From Ostrinia nubilalis (Eukaryota > Arthropoda > Insecta > Lepidoptera > Crambidae): a DNA stretch of 64,000 nucleotides. The notes under the pieces are model-generated. The model had not been told where the DNA came from and did not search any database. It worked only from the letters and a program-made list of their open reading frames with translations. Shown piece by piece: positions 1 to 11,473 of the stretch. Positions within the stretch are counted from its first letter, which is position 1; every line of letters starts with the position of its first letter. The translations under genes were made by a program, and so were the position numbers. The DNA lies in NCBI RefSeq assembly GCF_963855985.1, contig NC_087111.1, forward strand, positions 1,059,001-1,123,000, written 5' to 3'.

Positions 1-74
1 CAATTTCAAGAATTAGACCAATCACAAGACAATCTAGAATCTATGACTGAGATTGAATCAAGTGTTTCTCTTAA

Positions 75-274
75 GGCTGGTTTTAGTGTCACGCGGACCG
101 TCCGGTGCAGACCCGCCGCTCCGCACGGCCAATTTGTATGAACTTCTAGGGAGCGTTTTAGAGTAATTCGGTTCGGAGGATCTGTATGAACTGCTAGGTA
201 GGTCCTAGCAGTTCATACAGATCGGCTGTGCGGAGCGATCCGCACTGACAGTCCGCGTGACACTAAAACCAGCC
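75..274. mobile_element. MITE, PIF/Harbinger-like
   Basis: About 200 bp with perfect terminal inverted repeats (GGCTGGTTTTAGTGTCACGC at the left, its complement at the right) flanked on both sides by TAA (72-74 and 275-277). A TAA/TTA duplication with GG termini is typical of PIF/Harbinger elements; family assignment is inference. A second internal palindrome at about 181-220 would fold into a hairpin. No coding capacity is seen. Confidence 0.8.
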
Positions 275-283
275 TAAGAGCTA

Positions 284-1940
284 TGTGGTGTTCTTTTACT
301 AATACACTTATAGTGATTCATTATGATGATTACATAATCTGAAGCTTTACACAATTAACTTGTATTATACAAAATACTTATAAAGCTTAAAAACTTGCAA
401 CTGTACTGAAAAACAAAATTAAAAAGCTGTAAAACCACGTTGACGCAAAATGCCACCAGCATAAAACATTTAAGTTCACGCCAAGTTAGGCTGAGTGCAG
501 GCGGCATGGCAGCCGGGGGTAAGTGGATTGACCTCTTTATCTAAAAGAGCGGGTAATCTTGTAATTACTTTATATACATGCAAGTTGAATTGCTTTAAAA
601 TACTTTAATACGAGTTAAACGTCAAGTAGTGATTTATCCCATCAAAAACAATACTTGTCAAAAAAACCAAGTCTCGCAACTCAGTTGTTCTACGGTAAAA
701 AGTTGTGAGATCCATGTAATACCAAGTCCAGGCCAGGAAATCTTTAACGTTTTACATAAATATATTGACTTAGCCATCGCACTAAATAATTTAATTTACA
801 CGTGTTTTCATCTCATTTCTTTTTGTATTTTGTAGACAGCAGTTATGTATCTAGAAAACTGGACCGAAATTGAAAAATTTTACTCGACTTGGCGGTTGCA
901 CTACCGTGCCCCCAAATATTTTAGTTTTTCCTTGATTCATACACCAAACACTACTTATATTCCAAATTTGAAGCTTCTAGGTCTGCTAGAAGTGCCTTAG
1001 AATTTTGATGATCGGTGAGTCAGTGAGTCAGTGAGTTGACCCGTTATAATTCTTAAACTACTGGTTCAAATTGAATGAAATTTGAAATATACCGTGTCTT
1101 TACAATGCCTGCATGGTTACTGAAAATTCAGTCTTCTAGTTTAATCCACAACGAAGTTACAGGGGGTCGAAAATGGCCTGAATGGCTTCGAGAAAAGGAT
1201 GGTACGGCCGTGCCGCTTTTTTGCTCGACTTGGTGGGGGCACTGCCGTGCCCCCAGATTTGGATTGATCGTTGCCACCTCCGAAAAAAATCGCTCCCCCG
1301 TGAAAATATCGCTATCTAAGCGTTAGCCCACATGTTTTCCCAGTCCCCACCTATCCTCGTAGCGCCCACGCGCCTTTTGATAACCCAAAATAAACATGGC
1401 GACTACAGCCCAGAACTTTTTTCAACTAACTTTCAATTACCGCCCATGCGCCTTTCAGAAGGCCATATTATTAAACTTTGTCTAGATTTTTGAAATTTCG
1501 CGGCTTAAAGAAATAATTTAATTCGATTTCTGAACGAAATATTAGGGAACAGTTTCCGGTATGCTACCATTGGCTGTCACAATTGACAGATGGGATTTTT
1601 TGAAAAATGGCCGGCGGTATGGACGGCTCACTAACACGTAGTTAGTAAATCGCATTTTTTTATGATAATCCGTGGTTGTCGAGTATGTTTTTATGCAAAA
1701 AGTTGCTAACGAATAGGTATTACTTAAATAGAGATAATTACTTTGCATTTTTAGGGCAGAAATTCTGCGAAATCTTGGTTTGAAATAATATGTACTTTGT
1801 GAAGGCGGTTGGGTCGAAGCTAGTACTAAAAATATCATAATATTTTTAGTTTGTGGCTTTGTGTTATATTGGTTTATGGAATATTACTAATATAAAAATG
1901 CAACTTATCTTTCACTAATAATTAATTTAATTAATTAATT
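284..1940. other. Gene-free stretch with dispersed repeat sequence
   Basis: No supportable gene. Around 1012-1036 there is a short direct repeat of GTGAGTCA, and two similar phrases reading CTCGACTTGG...GCACTGCCGTGCCCCCA occur near 883-914 and 1222-1256, suggesting degenerate repeat material. A TTAA-rich tract precedes the SINE at about 1918-1942. The open frames here are short and show no recognisable domain. Confidence 0.5.
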
Positions 1941-1944
1941 ATTT

Positions 1945-2220
1945 GTCGGCCGTTTGGTGTAGTAGTTCTAAAAGGGACTACTATGCCGAGAGGTCCCGGG
2001 TTCGATTCCCAGCCGGGCAGAAATTGAAATGATGAATTTTAATTTCTGTGATGGGTCTGGGTGTTACTAGTATAATATGTATGTATTTAAAACGTATATA
2101 ATGTAGTATATCCGTTAAGCGAGCACCCATAACACAAGCATATTAATTGCTTACTATGGGGCTAGATAGCGTTATGTGTGAAATTGTTCAAAAATATTTA
2201 TTATATTTATTATTATTATT
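1945..2220 (+). mobile_element. tRNA-derived SINE (family A)
   Basis: Starts with a tRNA-like head carrying an A-box-like TGGTGTAGTAGTT and a clear B box GGTTCGATTCCC, followed by a LINE-like body (GGGTCTGGGTGTTACTAG...) and a TATTATTATT tail. This is pol III promoter plus LINE-tail architecture, as in insect SINEs. A reverse-orientation relative with the same head, body and tail lies at 56923-57203. Confidence 0.85.
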
Positions 2221-2225
2221 AATTT

Positions 2226-2753
2226 AATACTCTTTACACTACTAATTTTTTGTATTATTTAATTTTACATCACTTAATACTTCCTTTTATTCTAGAATTT
2301 GTGGCCCGATGGCCTTTGTAAAGAACAAAAGGTAGACAAATAATTGAATTTAAAAACACATGCTAATATAATCATAATTATACCCTGAAAGATTCACTTC
2401 AAACCGGTAACTCTAACACATACGAATTTCAACTCAAAATCTTGGGCTGATAGGACTATAACTATAAGTCCTATAAGAAGGACGGTCGGGTCGTAGTTAA
2501 AGAGGATCCAAAAAATCCGTGGGCGCTACGAGGCTATATTGGTGTCATTTGGAAGCACTAGGTAGGTAGGTACTATAAACTTACAATATTTTCGCGGAGG
2601 TATGATTTTTTGACACCGAGTGTTTTACAAAAAGTTTATGCAAATAGCACCCAAATAGGCGTCCTGATCCGATGGGCTACTTGTATTTCCGTTGCTTAAG
2701 ATATTTACATTATTTTAGACTTACCATCACTATGGTTCATAAACAACATGCAT
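2226..2753. other. Gene-free stretch
   Basis: AT-rich sequence without a recognisable gene, RNA or complete element. Confidence 0.4.
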
Positions 2754-2757
2754 TTAA

Positions 2758-3523
2758 CACGTAGACTGCCATGACAGTCACCGGTGACTGACAAACATGC
2801 AACCTATTCGGGCCATGTCAGTCACTGGAGCCTGACACTGAAGCATCTAAATCAAACGACCGCAGTAGGCCGCCTGGCACGTTTAATGCGTTACTTCCTA
2901 TTTAAAATGACTGACGTGGCCCCCAACAAAGTATGTTCAGCATGGCCTGCAACTCTTGTACCTAAATAAAAATTAACACAGGTTTGAATGAAAATTTTAG
3001 TAAAAACACGACAAATGTTTGAAAATCACAAGTTTACGATATATTTCAGAATAAATTATTAAGCATAATTATTAAAATTATTATTTGTGTACAAAATTGA
3101 AACATTACAGAAAAAAATGAGGCTGATTAGGGCTTTGAAGAGAGTAAGTTATAACTTGCTGTCTTTCTCGACTTTACACGACACGAAACTTGACAGTTGA
3201 CCGACAGCAGCCGGACAGAGCGATAGTATTAACGAGGGCTAAAGCGAGGAAAGCGATGCGACACGGTAGTTCCCGCCAAAACGCAGAAACGTGATTTTGT
3301 TGTGCCTGACAAAATGCTTGACATGGCGCTGTGACTGAAATTTATACCATTCGGGCCGCGTCAGCCACGGGTGGCTGACAGTATTTTTTATGGGTATAAT
3401 ATATCAATATAAATAGTAAAAAAATATTTTTTATCAATAACTATTCATTTCAAGCCATTACACATCGATTAGCAAAAAATTCAATTTTGGCGAATTAGTA
3501 AATTTACTTTGGCAGTCTACGTG
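2758..3523. mobile_element. piggyBac-like non-autonomous element
   Basis: Flanked by TTAA on both sides (2754-2757, 3524-3527), with inverted termini CACGTAGACTGCC and GGCAGTCTACGTG. TTAA target duplication is the hallmark of piggyBac. The 766-bp interior contains inverted CAGTCAC/GTGACTG and TCAGCCACGG motifs but no transposase frame, so it is a MITE or deletion derivative. Confidence 0.85.
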
Positions 3524-3527
3524 TTAA

Positions 3528-4435
3528 TGCTTCAATTCTATTTTTCTTTCCAATATTTCAAGTGGGCGACATTCCAAAAACCATATTTGTTACTTCATAA
3601 TAGCTTCCGCTCCCCAAAACGTTCAATAGAGCCAAATATCTTAAAAGTTTCAGTAACAGAAGATGTTGACAAATTGCCAGCATTCGCTGAACTTGAGCTG
3701 AAACGTCTCTTCAAATCGTAATATATGTGGAAAGTTGTAGCATTTTCAACGATCATGGGTTTTATCGACAGCCTAAATATCTACGGGGATAGTATGGTAA
3801 AGTCGACATCGCAATGAGAATAATGAATATTAGCTGTAAAATCCTATTTTTGTAGCTTTGAAATTAATAAAACAGTGTGTTTACGAGTAAGAGTGCATAT
3901 TATTATTATGCGCGCGCGCGAATTTGTGTCTCTATCCCCCTTAATAGAAGTTTGATTATTTGGAGGATTTCATGAGTGCTGCTGACAACGCCACTCTTGT
4001 GGCGGAGTTTTGGGCTGACACTGTGTAGGTTTGTTGTCGACACGAAAAGAAAGAAAGAAAGAATAAAAGTTACACCCTAGTTGAACTCTGGCTTAAATTA
4101 TCATTTAGTATGGAAATGTCATGTTAATCCAGAGTTCATTCTAGGTGTAACTTTTTATAAAACTAGTAAACTTGGACCCGTAATCACATGCAGAGAGCCA
4201 ATCCTACACCGGCGGACAATAGCGCCGGTTGTTAGCGCTAGCATCGCTGGCACTGGGCCACGCACAACCTTAATAACGGCCATATATCTAGGGACATTGC
4301 CTTTTTTATCGAGAAGCATTGTCCACGTATGAATACCGATGGTTATGACTTTGCAAATCGTTTTGGCACTAGTTGAAGAGTGTTTTTTTTTTGGAGCTAC
4401 AGCTACTAGATGATGCGTGGTAAACTACAGGCCGC
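3528..4435. other. Gene-free stretch with a small palindrome
   Basis: No gene recognised. A 91-bp imperfect palindrome lies at 4065-4155 (AAAAGTTACACC...GGTGTAACTTTT), probably a tiny MITE, preceded by a (GAAA)n tract at about 4044-4062 that may be the tail of a retroposon. Confidence 0.45.
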
Positions 4436-6100
4436 CACGTTAGCAGTGCCGTAACTAGCCTTTTATGCGCCCGGTGCGAGCTTTCAAAACTGCGCCCTTG
4501 AAAAACTTGCGCCCTGTCGGGTCTTGTCAGAAATTACCAGAAATATAAAAAAATGTAACCTTTTTGAATAAAAAGTAACCTTCTACGGGGGGGGGGGGGG
4601 GGTGCGGAGCGATTGTGTAAAGTTGTTCATGGATGGAAAATGAATACAATTGATCATCAATCATTCCTAAATTCGAAATTTTGACCATTCCATGAAGACC
4701 GAAAAGTGACCGGTCGTATAAAAACGTTTCATGGATTTGCGTTTCACTATCGAAAAACATTGGCTAAAACTCATTTTTTATAACAAATAATAAATCAAAT
4801 TCATGTTTAAATGCAGTTTATGACATAATTTTTAAATTGTCACTATTAATATTTTTTACTGAACCGTATAACCTGTAAATGTTAATTCTACAATTTTTGA
4901 AAAATCACCTAAAAGTAACCTTTTCATTAGTGTAACCTAAAAGTAACCAATGCAGTTCAAAAGTAACCTAAAAGGTTACAAAAAAAGTAACCTTCTGGCA
5001 ACACTGCGGCTATCTGAATGCGTGATTCTCGATGTATCGGGGAATCCCCGAACATTGGGTGGGACGGCGCGGCAGAATGGAACGTTTGTGAATCGTTTAG
5101 TTTTGTAAGTCATCCTTTTCACTCTTGTCGAACGATGAATTTTCTATCTATCTCTCGCACGCTAGTGCGTCAGTAACGCCGCACGTAGTTAATGAATAAA
5201 ATCAAAGATAAAGGGAGGACCAATGAATGTGGCTGACAGCAATGACAGCGTAACGTGAACTATATGTACATCTCCTCAGCTAGATTGACAGATTTGCTTA
5301 GAACTTCTAAGTTAGAAGTGGCGCCCTCCAAATGAATATAGACAGAAATTGTCTCATAGTTACGGTATAGGTACTTTTTTTTGAAGTCCTTTTTGGGCAG
5401 CGTTCGAGAGTGGACGTGCACAACACGTGCGCTCCAGACGGTCCGACCCGAAAAGACCCTTGCAACTTGCAAAGCCCTACCGCGTATAATACAAACGGTC
5501 GTAAACCCAAAGTGCATTTTAAGCCGTGGAACGTAAACCAACAAACAAAGTGATCAAAAATAACATAAGTACAAATCAAATTAATTAACATAATTAGTAC
5601 AGTGCTGCAATCGTGATAATCAAGCGAAAACTAACCAAAATTAAATAATATGTAAAAATTAAATCTAAAACAATACAGTGTTACAAGAGTGATAACCCAA
5701 ATATACATATATAAAGCTCGATTCCTATTCTTAAAACTAAAATCGCAAATATTCTGATATACTTTTATCAGAACTAGCATCCAGTGTTAAATTTAGTATT
5801 AAAAAAAAACGCAGCATATGTACTTATCATAATATAATTACATATTTTTACTGTATATTCAACCATCTTCTTCCAAAAAAAAAATTAAACTAAATTAAAT
5901 AAATTAATACATGATATAGGAGAAAAAAAAAATCCGCCAACACAGTGAGTGGGAAAAGCCTCCAGGTACCAGAGCAACACCTAAGTCAAAGGAGTACAAA
6001 ATCAGCTAAATCGGCGAAACCTGGTGAGATCTTTCCTTATTTTTCTATATTGACATATCCAATATCTACTGTGTTTACTCAAAAACTTAAAAAAAAAAAG

Positions 6101-6133
<33 letters not shown>

Positions 6134-6910
6134 AATATTTAGGTAAACATTGTTTATACCAAAATTAACGCGCATACGAGCGCACAACTTACTGTCAATA
6201 TAAATCCCAGTCGCAAAAAACAAAAGCAGTGTGTTTAAATCCTAGCTAAATCTGAGGCGCATCTCTTATAATAACTAGTACCTAGGTAGATTCAGTGTTT
6301 ACTTTGCTAACTAAAGATATTAACTAGTAGCCCTTATTTACTTCTCATTTTACATACCACTTTAATATCAAGGAAACGGACCTTTGTGCCGTAAAACAAT
6401 AAATAGTCGGGGAAAAAAATCACTGTATCCCTACAGATGTAAAGTCTTCAAATACATTCAAACAAAAAAAAAACCCATTGCACCAACTTTCCAAAGGCAT
6501 ATCCAGGAAAGGTCAACCAAAGAAACATCCTGTCACCATAAAAAGTTTCCAAAAAGCAATAACTTAATTCTAATATTGGACTAACAACAGAAGATACACA
6601 TTTAAAACAAATTTCTCACGAAACGCACACAAATTATCCCACAGAAACAAAAGCGAAACCTTGCGTAATATAAACAAAAGAAACCCAAGGGTCAGCAACA
6701 TCTGCACACAGCTGTAATCCATTCAAAAGTATAATTACAAAAAAGAGGCGTCCTCACATAAAACTTTTGCCAAGGAAGAAAAAAAAAAAAACACAAAAGA
6801 CCGAGTAGTTACTTTCACAATACAAAGTTAGTTGATTCACTTTAGTCTTAAGATACTAACTCATTAGTTATAAGCCCTTTTCCACAGCTCAAAGAACCAA
6901 AGTTAAAAGA

Positions 6911-9900
6911 ATGGAAGCTTCTATTTTCAAAATACCGGGCGACGGAAATTGCCTGTACCGGGCAATAGCTCACCAAATCAATGAGCTAATGTACCTTACA
7001 CTTGATCACAAGGCAGTCAGGCAGGATCTCGCACGCTATGTCGAAGAAAACCAAGCAGATGAAACAATGAGGTTAGCGATTGCCAGCAATTTCTATGCGA
7101 CGGATACTATTCCTACAGACTTACAATATCGCGATTATATAGCCAAGCAATACAACGTTGGAGAATGGGCCGGTACTGACATAATAATAGCAGCAGCTAA
7201 TCTCTACCTAGTGAACGTCAATATCCATCAAGCTCTTACCAACTCCAAAATAGTTTTCAAGCCAAAAATCCCGGAGGATTCAGTAGGAAATATCAATCTT
7301 ATATACGACGGCAGCCATTATGACAGTCTCATAGACTTGAATCCGGAATCAGCAGTCCTATCACCAGCCACAGACCCTACTCAGATAGAAAATCACCAAA
7401 AATCAGACGACCAGCCAAGCAGCCCGATCAACACACCCATGAGCATCGAAGATTGCGCGGACGACACAGGTTATCGTCTTATTAGCACATATACTAACCC
7501 TGCAATGAATGAGATGATCGAACCGACAAACCTAAGACTTGGTACTTGGAATATCAGAGGCGCAGCGAACCCTAAAAAGAGACATGACGTCGATAACTTT
7601 CTACACAAAAACAATGTTCATATCGCTTGTCTACAAGAAACCCACATGCGCAACGGCACTTACAAGTCAAAAAACTACCATTGGATATTATCAGGGTCAA
7701 ATAAAAGCCGCGGTTTGGCAATTGCGATAAGGAGAAATACCCAGCTTGAAATAAGAGACAATATAAACCTCCCCAACATCATGGCCGCCACTATAACTAG
7801 TGGCGAGAAAAAACTATTTGTTATAACAACTCACATCCCTAACAGAACATCAGTCGCCACGGGAACTGTTTCCGGTATCCTACAAACAATCAAAAGAAAA
7901 CCAAAAGAGGCCACCCTTATAATTCTAGGAGACTTCAATGCACACATAGGGTCACTTGACGTATGCGACCTCCAACAAACCGGCCAAGTAGGAAACAACT
8001 TGTTACACAAAGTGTCTAATGACACAGGAAATATCATCATAGATATCGTCAGAAGAGAAAGACTCTGCATAGAAACTTCATTTGGTAGACCAAGCTGCAA
8101 GAAAACATGGAAATCCGGAAATAAAATCTCGCAAATTGACCATATAATAACGAAAGCCAATAAGAACCACAAAAAATTCAAACTTATTATAGGCACAACA
8201 CATCCCAATAAGAAAATTTCAGATCACAAGTTGATAGTGGGCGAACTCACTACACGCGACTCTACCACCATCACCGGCCAATTAGAACCGAAAGGGACTC
8301 CAACCAGAAAATTGGAATCTAATAAGAAATCTACTGCTCTATCTGAACCAATCAAGATTAACAACCGATCCTTTAACTACAGGCACATGAACTACGAACT
8401 CTTACAACAAGAACATACTTGTGACAAATATCAACTTGATATCATTAATATCATCAAAACGCAATCCAAATATAGTGATCATCGCCTGCTACCCTGGGAC
8501 AACATAATGGATATCATGAAGACAGCAGCAAATAATATACTCAGAAATAAATTAAATATATCTAGGGAACACAGAATAGCCTTAGCCAAGCTGCAAAAAG
8601 CCAAATTCCTTTACAAATTGTCACCAAACCCATCAACACAGGCGAGTCTAAAAACATGCCGCAAAAACATCGAAGCTATTGTGAGGAAAAACGAGGAACG
8701 TGAATTTGAAAATTTTTTCAAGGACCTTAATAAGCAACACCCATCGCAACGTATGAGAATAACTTATAGTTACTACAAGAGATTTAAAACAACAGAGAAG
8801 TATAAGAAAAAGAACAAGTATATACCAATATGTCATTGGGAAAACGAATTAACGAAATCAGAAGGACCCGCCATAAAAACTTACGAAAACGAAAACATTA
8901 ACGACCTGGCTGAGGGTCCAACCAACGATGAAGTCAGAGAAATTATTACAAAAATGCGAAATGGCACTGCGCCAGGAATGGACCAAATAGTTACCGAACT
9001 GTTCAAAGCAATACCAAATCAACTGCTTGAGGCGCTAACAGAACACTTAAATAATGCCTGGAAACACAACATAATCCCGGAAAGTTGGACTCGGACCGTA
9101 CAAGTCCCAATACCAAAAAAAAATAATCCACAGTGCATCGGTGACTATAGGCGTATTTCGATATGTAATACCGGATACAGAATATACGCCAACTTCCTCC
9201 TTAACCGCTTAGACACACAGATCGAAAGCCTTGGTAGTTACCAAGCAGCGTTTTTAGAAAATAGATCTACAGATGACCACATCTTTACGCTCCGAAGAAT
9301 CCTTGACGAAAAGTGGAGAGAGGGCACAAGAACGTATGTCATGGCAATTGACATGGAAAAAGCCTTCGATACAGTTGATTTAAATGCCCTTAAAGAAATA
9401 CTTGCGTCCAGAACCAATAAAGCCCTGACCAATAGGATTATCAAAGCATGCATGAATGAATCCACATGCATCAAATGGTACGGACAGCAAACCAGATTTG
9501 TTACCAAAGGGAAGGGAGTAAAACAAGGCTGCCCACTGTCCCCTCGTCTATTCACCATACTAATAGATGACGTCCTTCAAACACTGCAAGAAGAAATACC
9601 AATACTACGACTAAACCAAGACTCACACATTACGTTGCCCATCTGCCTATCGTTTGCTGACGACCTGATCATACTAGGGACGAAACCTAGTCAACTGAAA
9701 TCAATCTTCAAAAATCTCAAAGATCTCCTACTAACAGTGGGACTTAAAATCAACGACACGAAAACAAAAATCCTCATCCGAGATCCAATCAATCCACCAA
9801 ACCTCACACGGTTCATTAGTATAGCCGAGGGAATAAATATACAGCCCGCGAAAGAAATGAAATATCTAGGGACCTGGATAACATCTGGACACAGCAGAAA

Positions 9901-10285
9901 GGATACAATAAAAGCCCGCTGCAAGCAAGGGGTTAAAAACTCTAAAACACTTATACCCTTCATAAAGAAAACCAAAATGCAATGGGAAACGGCCAGGCTA
10001 CTATACAAAATGATCATAGAACCAACCATGACATATGGTATAAAGGCCGCATCCATTACCAAAGCAAACCGCTCAATGTTTAGGAAATACGAACGTGTTA
10101 TTCTGAAAGACATGCTGAGCTATAGCAAAAACCCCCCAAAAATAAAAAAGTGCACCAACTTCTGCAAGGCAAAACAATATCTAAGAGAATCAAGTTCCTC
10201 AGGATTTGCTACTACGGCCATGTTTTGCGACGACCCGAACCACATATCCTTCACAGTGCTATGCGATTTAAGGCAAGAAGATTAA
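6911..10285 (+). CDS. LINE polyprotein: OTU protease, AP-endonuclease, reverse transcriptase
   Basis: A 1124-codon frame. Residues ~1-140 are an OTU-type cysteine protease: GDGNCLYRAIA holds the catalytic Asp/Cys and GSHYDSL the His. Residues ~205-445 are an exonuclease-endonuclease-phosphatase (APE) domain with LGTWNIRG, LQETHM, LGDFNAHIG, IDHI and SDHK. Residues ~640-900 are the reverse transcriptase with APGMDQI, GDYRRISI, AIDMEKAFD, GVKQGCPLSP and the catalytic FADD. The frame stops at 10285 where the C-terminal domain is incomplete; the homologous continuation lies in another frame (10150-10488), so one indel near 10170 has broken it. One long ORF and no separate gag-like ORF1 were found. 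Clade is not assigned. Confidence 0.9.
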   Translation: MEASIFKIPGDGNCLYRAIAHQINELMYLTLDHKAVRQDLARYVEENQADETMRLAIASNFYATDTIPTDLQYRDYIAKQYNVGEWAGTDIIIAAANLYLVNVNIHQALTNSKIVFKPKIPEDSVGNINLIYDGSHYDSLIDLNPESAVLSPATDPTQIENHQKSDDQPSSPINTPMSIEDCADDTGYRLISTYTNPAMNEMIEPTNLRLGTWNIRGAANPKKRHDVDNFLHKNNVHIACLQETHMRNGTYKSKNYHWILSGSNKSRGLAIAIRRNTQLEIRDNINLPNIMAATITSGEKKLFVITTHIPNRTSVATGTVSGILQTIKRKPKEATLIILGDFNAHIGSLDVCDLQQTGQVGNNLLHKVSNDTGNIIIDIVRRERLCIETSFGRPSCKKTWKSGNKISQIDHIITKANKNHKKFKLIIGTTHPNKKISDHKLIVGELTTRDSTTITGQLEPKGTPTRKLESNKKSTALSEPIKINNRSFNYRHMNYELLQQEHTCDKYQLDIINIIKTQSKYSDHRLLPWDNIMDIMKTAANNILRNKLNISREHRIALAKLQKAKFLYKLSPNPSTQASLKTCRKNIEAIVRKNEEREFENFFKDLNKQHPSQRMRITYSYYKRFKTTEKYKKKNKYIPICHWENELTKSEGPAIKTYENENINDLAEGPTNDEVREIITKMRNGTAPGMDQIVTELFKAIPNQLLEALTEHLNNAWKHNIIPESWTRTVQVPIPKKNNPQCIGDYRRISICNTGYRIYANFLLNRLDTQIESLGSYQAAFLENRSTDDHIFTLRRILDEKWREGTRTYVMAIDMEKAFDTVDLNALKEILASRTNKALTNRIIKACMNESTCIKWYGQQTRFVTKGKGVKQGCPLSPRLFTILIDDVLQTLQEEIPILRLNQDSHITLPICLSFADDLIILGTKPSQLKSIFKNLKDLLLTVGLKINDTKTKILIRDPINPPNLTRFISIAEGINIQPAKEMKYLGTWITSGHSRKDTIKARCKQGVKNSKTLIPFIKKTKMQWETARLLYKMIIEPTMTYGIKAASITKANRSMFRKYERVILKDMLSYSKNPPKIKKCTNFCKAKQYLRESSSSGFATTAMFCDDPNHISFTVLCDLRQED

Positions 10286-10488
10286 AGATTGGCAGGCCCA
10301 TATACACCTGGAAAGACACATTAAAGCAAGACTTAAAATACTACCGAAGAACACGAAATGAGTGGACTCAATTAGCACTAGACAAAAAAGAAATAAGAAA
10401 AGCAGCACAGGAAATATTCAGCCTTGAAGAGACAGACAGCGAAGAAGACGACCAAAATCCAGAATCGCAGCCATTGATGGAACAATGA
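10150..10488 (+). pseudogene. Frameshifted C-terminus of the OTU-LINE polyprotein
   Basis: This frame (-1 relative to the main ORF) encodes KRIKFLRICYYGHVLRRPEP and GRPIYTWKDTLKQDL, the C-terminal RT-associated segment found in many non-LTR elements, and ends in an acidic tail at 10488. The main frame loses similarity over the same DNA, so a single-base indel between about 10150 and 10180 separates the two. The 3' UTR to 10802 has no further coding signal. Confidence 0.75.
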
Positions 10489-10856
10489 ACCAAGAAAAGC
10501 AGCTGTACAAACCAATAACAAGTAGGCAACCACACCAAAGGCCAGACTGCCCACCTCATCGCACCAACGCTCAGTCCTATCAACGATAAACCCGTCTTTA
10601 CCTATTTTCCTAGACCAGGCTCAGGATGCATATCTACTTGGTTGTGGTCGACCGGTTGCGGTTTAAAGACGCAGCGGCTAGTCGGCCGTCCTCTCCCATC
10701 CCAGAGCGTGTCCCTCCTTAAAATTGTGCCTCCTGGTATGCCGGTTTGACCGGAGCAGGCCTCGTCCTGGCTGGGTGAGCACTATCGTATCGTATCGTAT
10801 CGTAGTTACGGTATAGGTACTTTTGTTTGTGTATGTAATATTGCGAGCAAGACAAG

Positions 10857-11250
10857 GTGGATTTATATTTGTCTGATGTGTCGTGACGTGACGCGTCAGA
10901 ACTGTATCGGTTCCATACATAAGCCATCACAACACAACACGTTACGCACTAGTGTGAACGTTACCATCCTACTAATATTATAAACGCGAAAGTTTGTATG
11001 GATGATGGATGGATGTTTGTTACTCTTTCACGAAAAAACTACTGAATGGATTTTAATGAAACTTTACAATAATATAGCTTATACATCAGAATAACACATA
11101 GGCTACAATTTATAAACATATTGTTCGAAATACTAATCCTGCGCTGCGCAGACGAAGTCGCGGGCACCAGCTAGTACTAAATGTATGAAACCGATACCGG
11201 TCTTCTGACGCGTCACGTCACGACACATCAGACAAATATAAAACCACCAT
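10857..11250. mobile_element. Inverted-repeat element split by a Helitron
   Basis: Arms of roughly 55 bp at 10860-10920 and 11182-11243 are reverse complements (TTTATATTTGTCTGATGTGT and ACACATCAGACAAATATAAA, with the GTGACGTGACGCGTCAG core). A Helitron occupies the spacer. It may be an internal part of the surrounding hAT-like element or an independent MITE. Confidence 0.6.
10967..11174 (+). mobile_element. Non-autonomous Helitron
   Basis: Begins TCCTACTAATATTATAA and ends GCACCAGCTAG, lying between a flanking A and T, with a GC-rich hairpin (GCGCTGCGCAGACG) shortly before the 3' end. The TC...CTAG ends, A|T insertion and 3' hairpin are Helitron hallmarks, and this sequence type is common in Lepidoptera. 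It carries no Rep/helicase. Confidence 0.8.
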
Positions 11251-11473
11251 TACAAGTGTTGTTGTTTCAAAATCGCTTGAAAAATGCCATATAGATATAG
11301 ATAGTACAGATGGCGCGTCTACACCATATTCGCAATAAAACAAAATGTACCTACTAACTACCATGCATGAAACAAAACTAGATACTGGTCTGGTCATTTC
11401 TGCGCCCCTCCAGGGTCTGCGCCCTGTGCCTGGGCACCGCTGGCACCGCCCTAGTTACGGCACTGCACGTTAG

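Larger units (their letters stand above)
5379..10802 (+). mobile_element. Full-length non-LTR retrotransposon (OTU-endonuclease-RT)
   Basis: Bounded by a perfect 22-bp target-site duplication that begins TAGTTACGG (5357-5378 and 10803-10824). The 3' end is a short ATCGT tandem tail rather than poly-A. A ~1.5 kb A-rich leader, with an A tract at 6088-6131, precedes a long coding frame. Intact boundaries and a nearly intact frame suggest a fairly young insertion, placed inside the older hAT element at 4444-11465. Confidence 0.9.
4444..11465. mobile_element. hAT-like element carrying nested insertions
   Basis: The termini are CAGTGCCGTAACTAG at 4444 and CTAGTTACGGCACTG ending at 11465, flanked by a perfect 8-bp duplication CACGTTAG (4436-4443 and 11466-11473). 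The 8-bp TSD and CAGTG ends fit the hAT superfamily. Most of the 7 kb is a LINE (5379-10802) plus a Helitron (10967-11174) inserted inside. The hAT remainder of about 1.4 kb shows no transposase, so it is a defective or non-autonomous copy. It includes a 17-base G run near 4587 and repeated GTAACCT phrases. Confidence 0.85.

Noticed and set aside
1945..2030. Possible tRNA gene
   Set aside because: A B box and A-box-like sequence are present, but the cloverleaf is incomplete and a LINE-like tail follows; a SINE head explains it.
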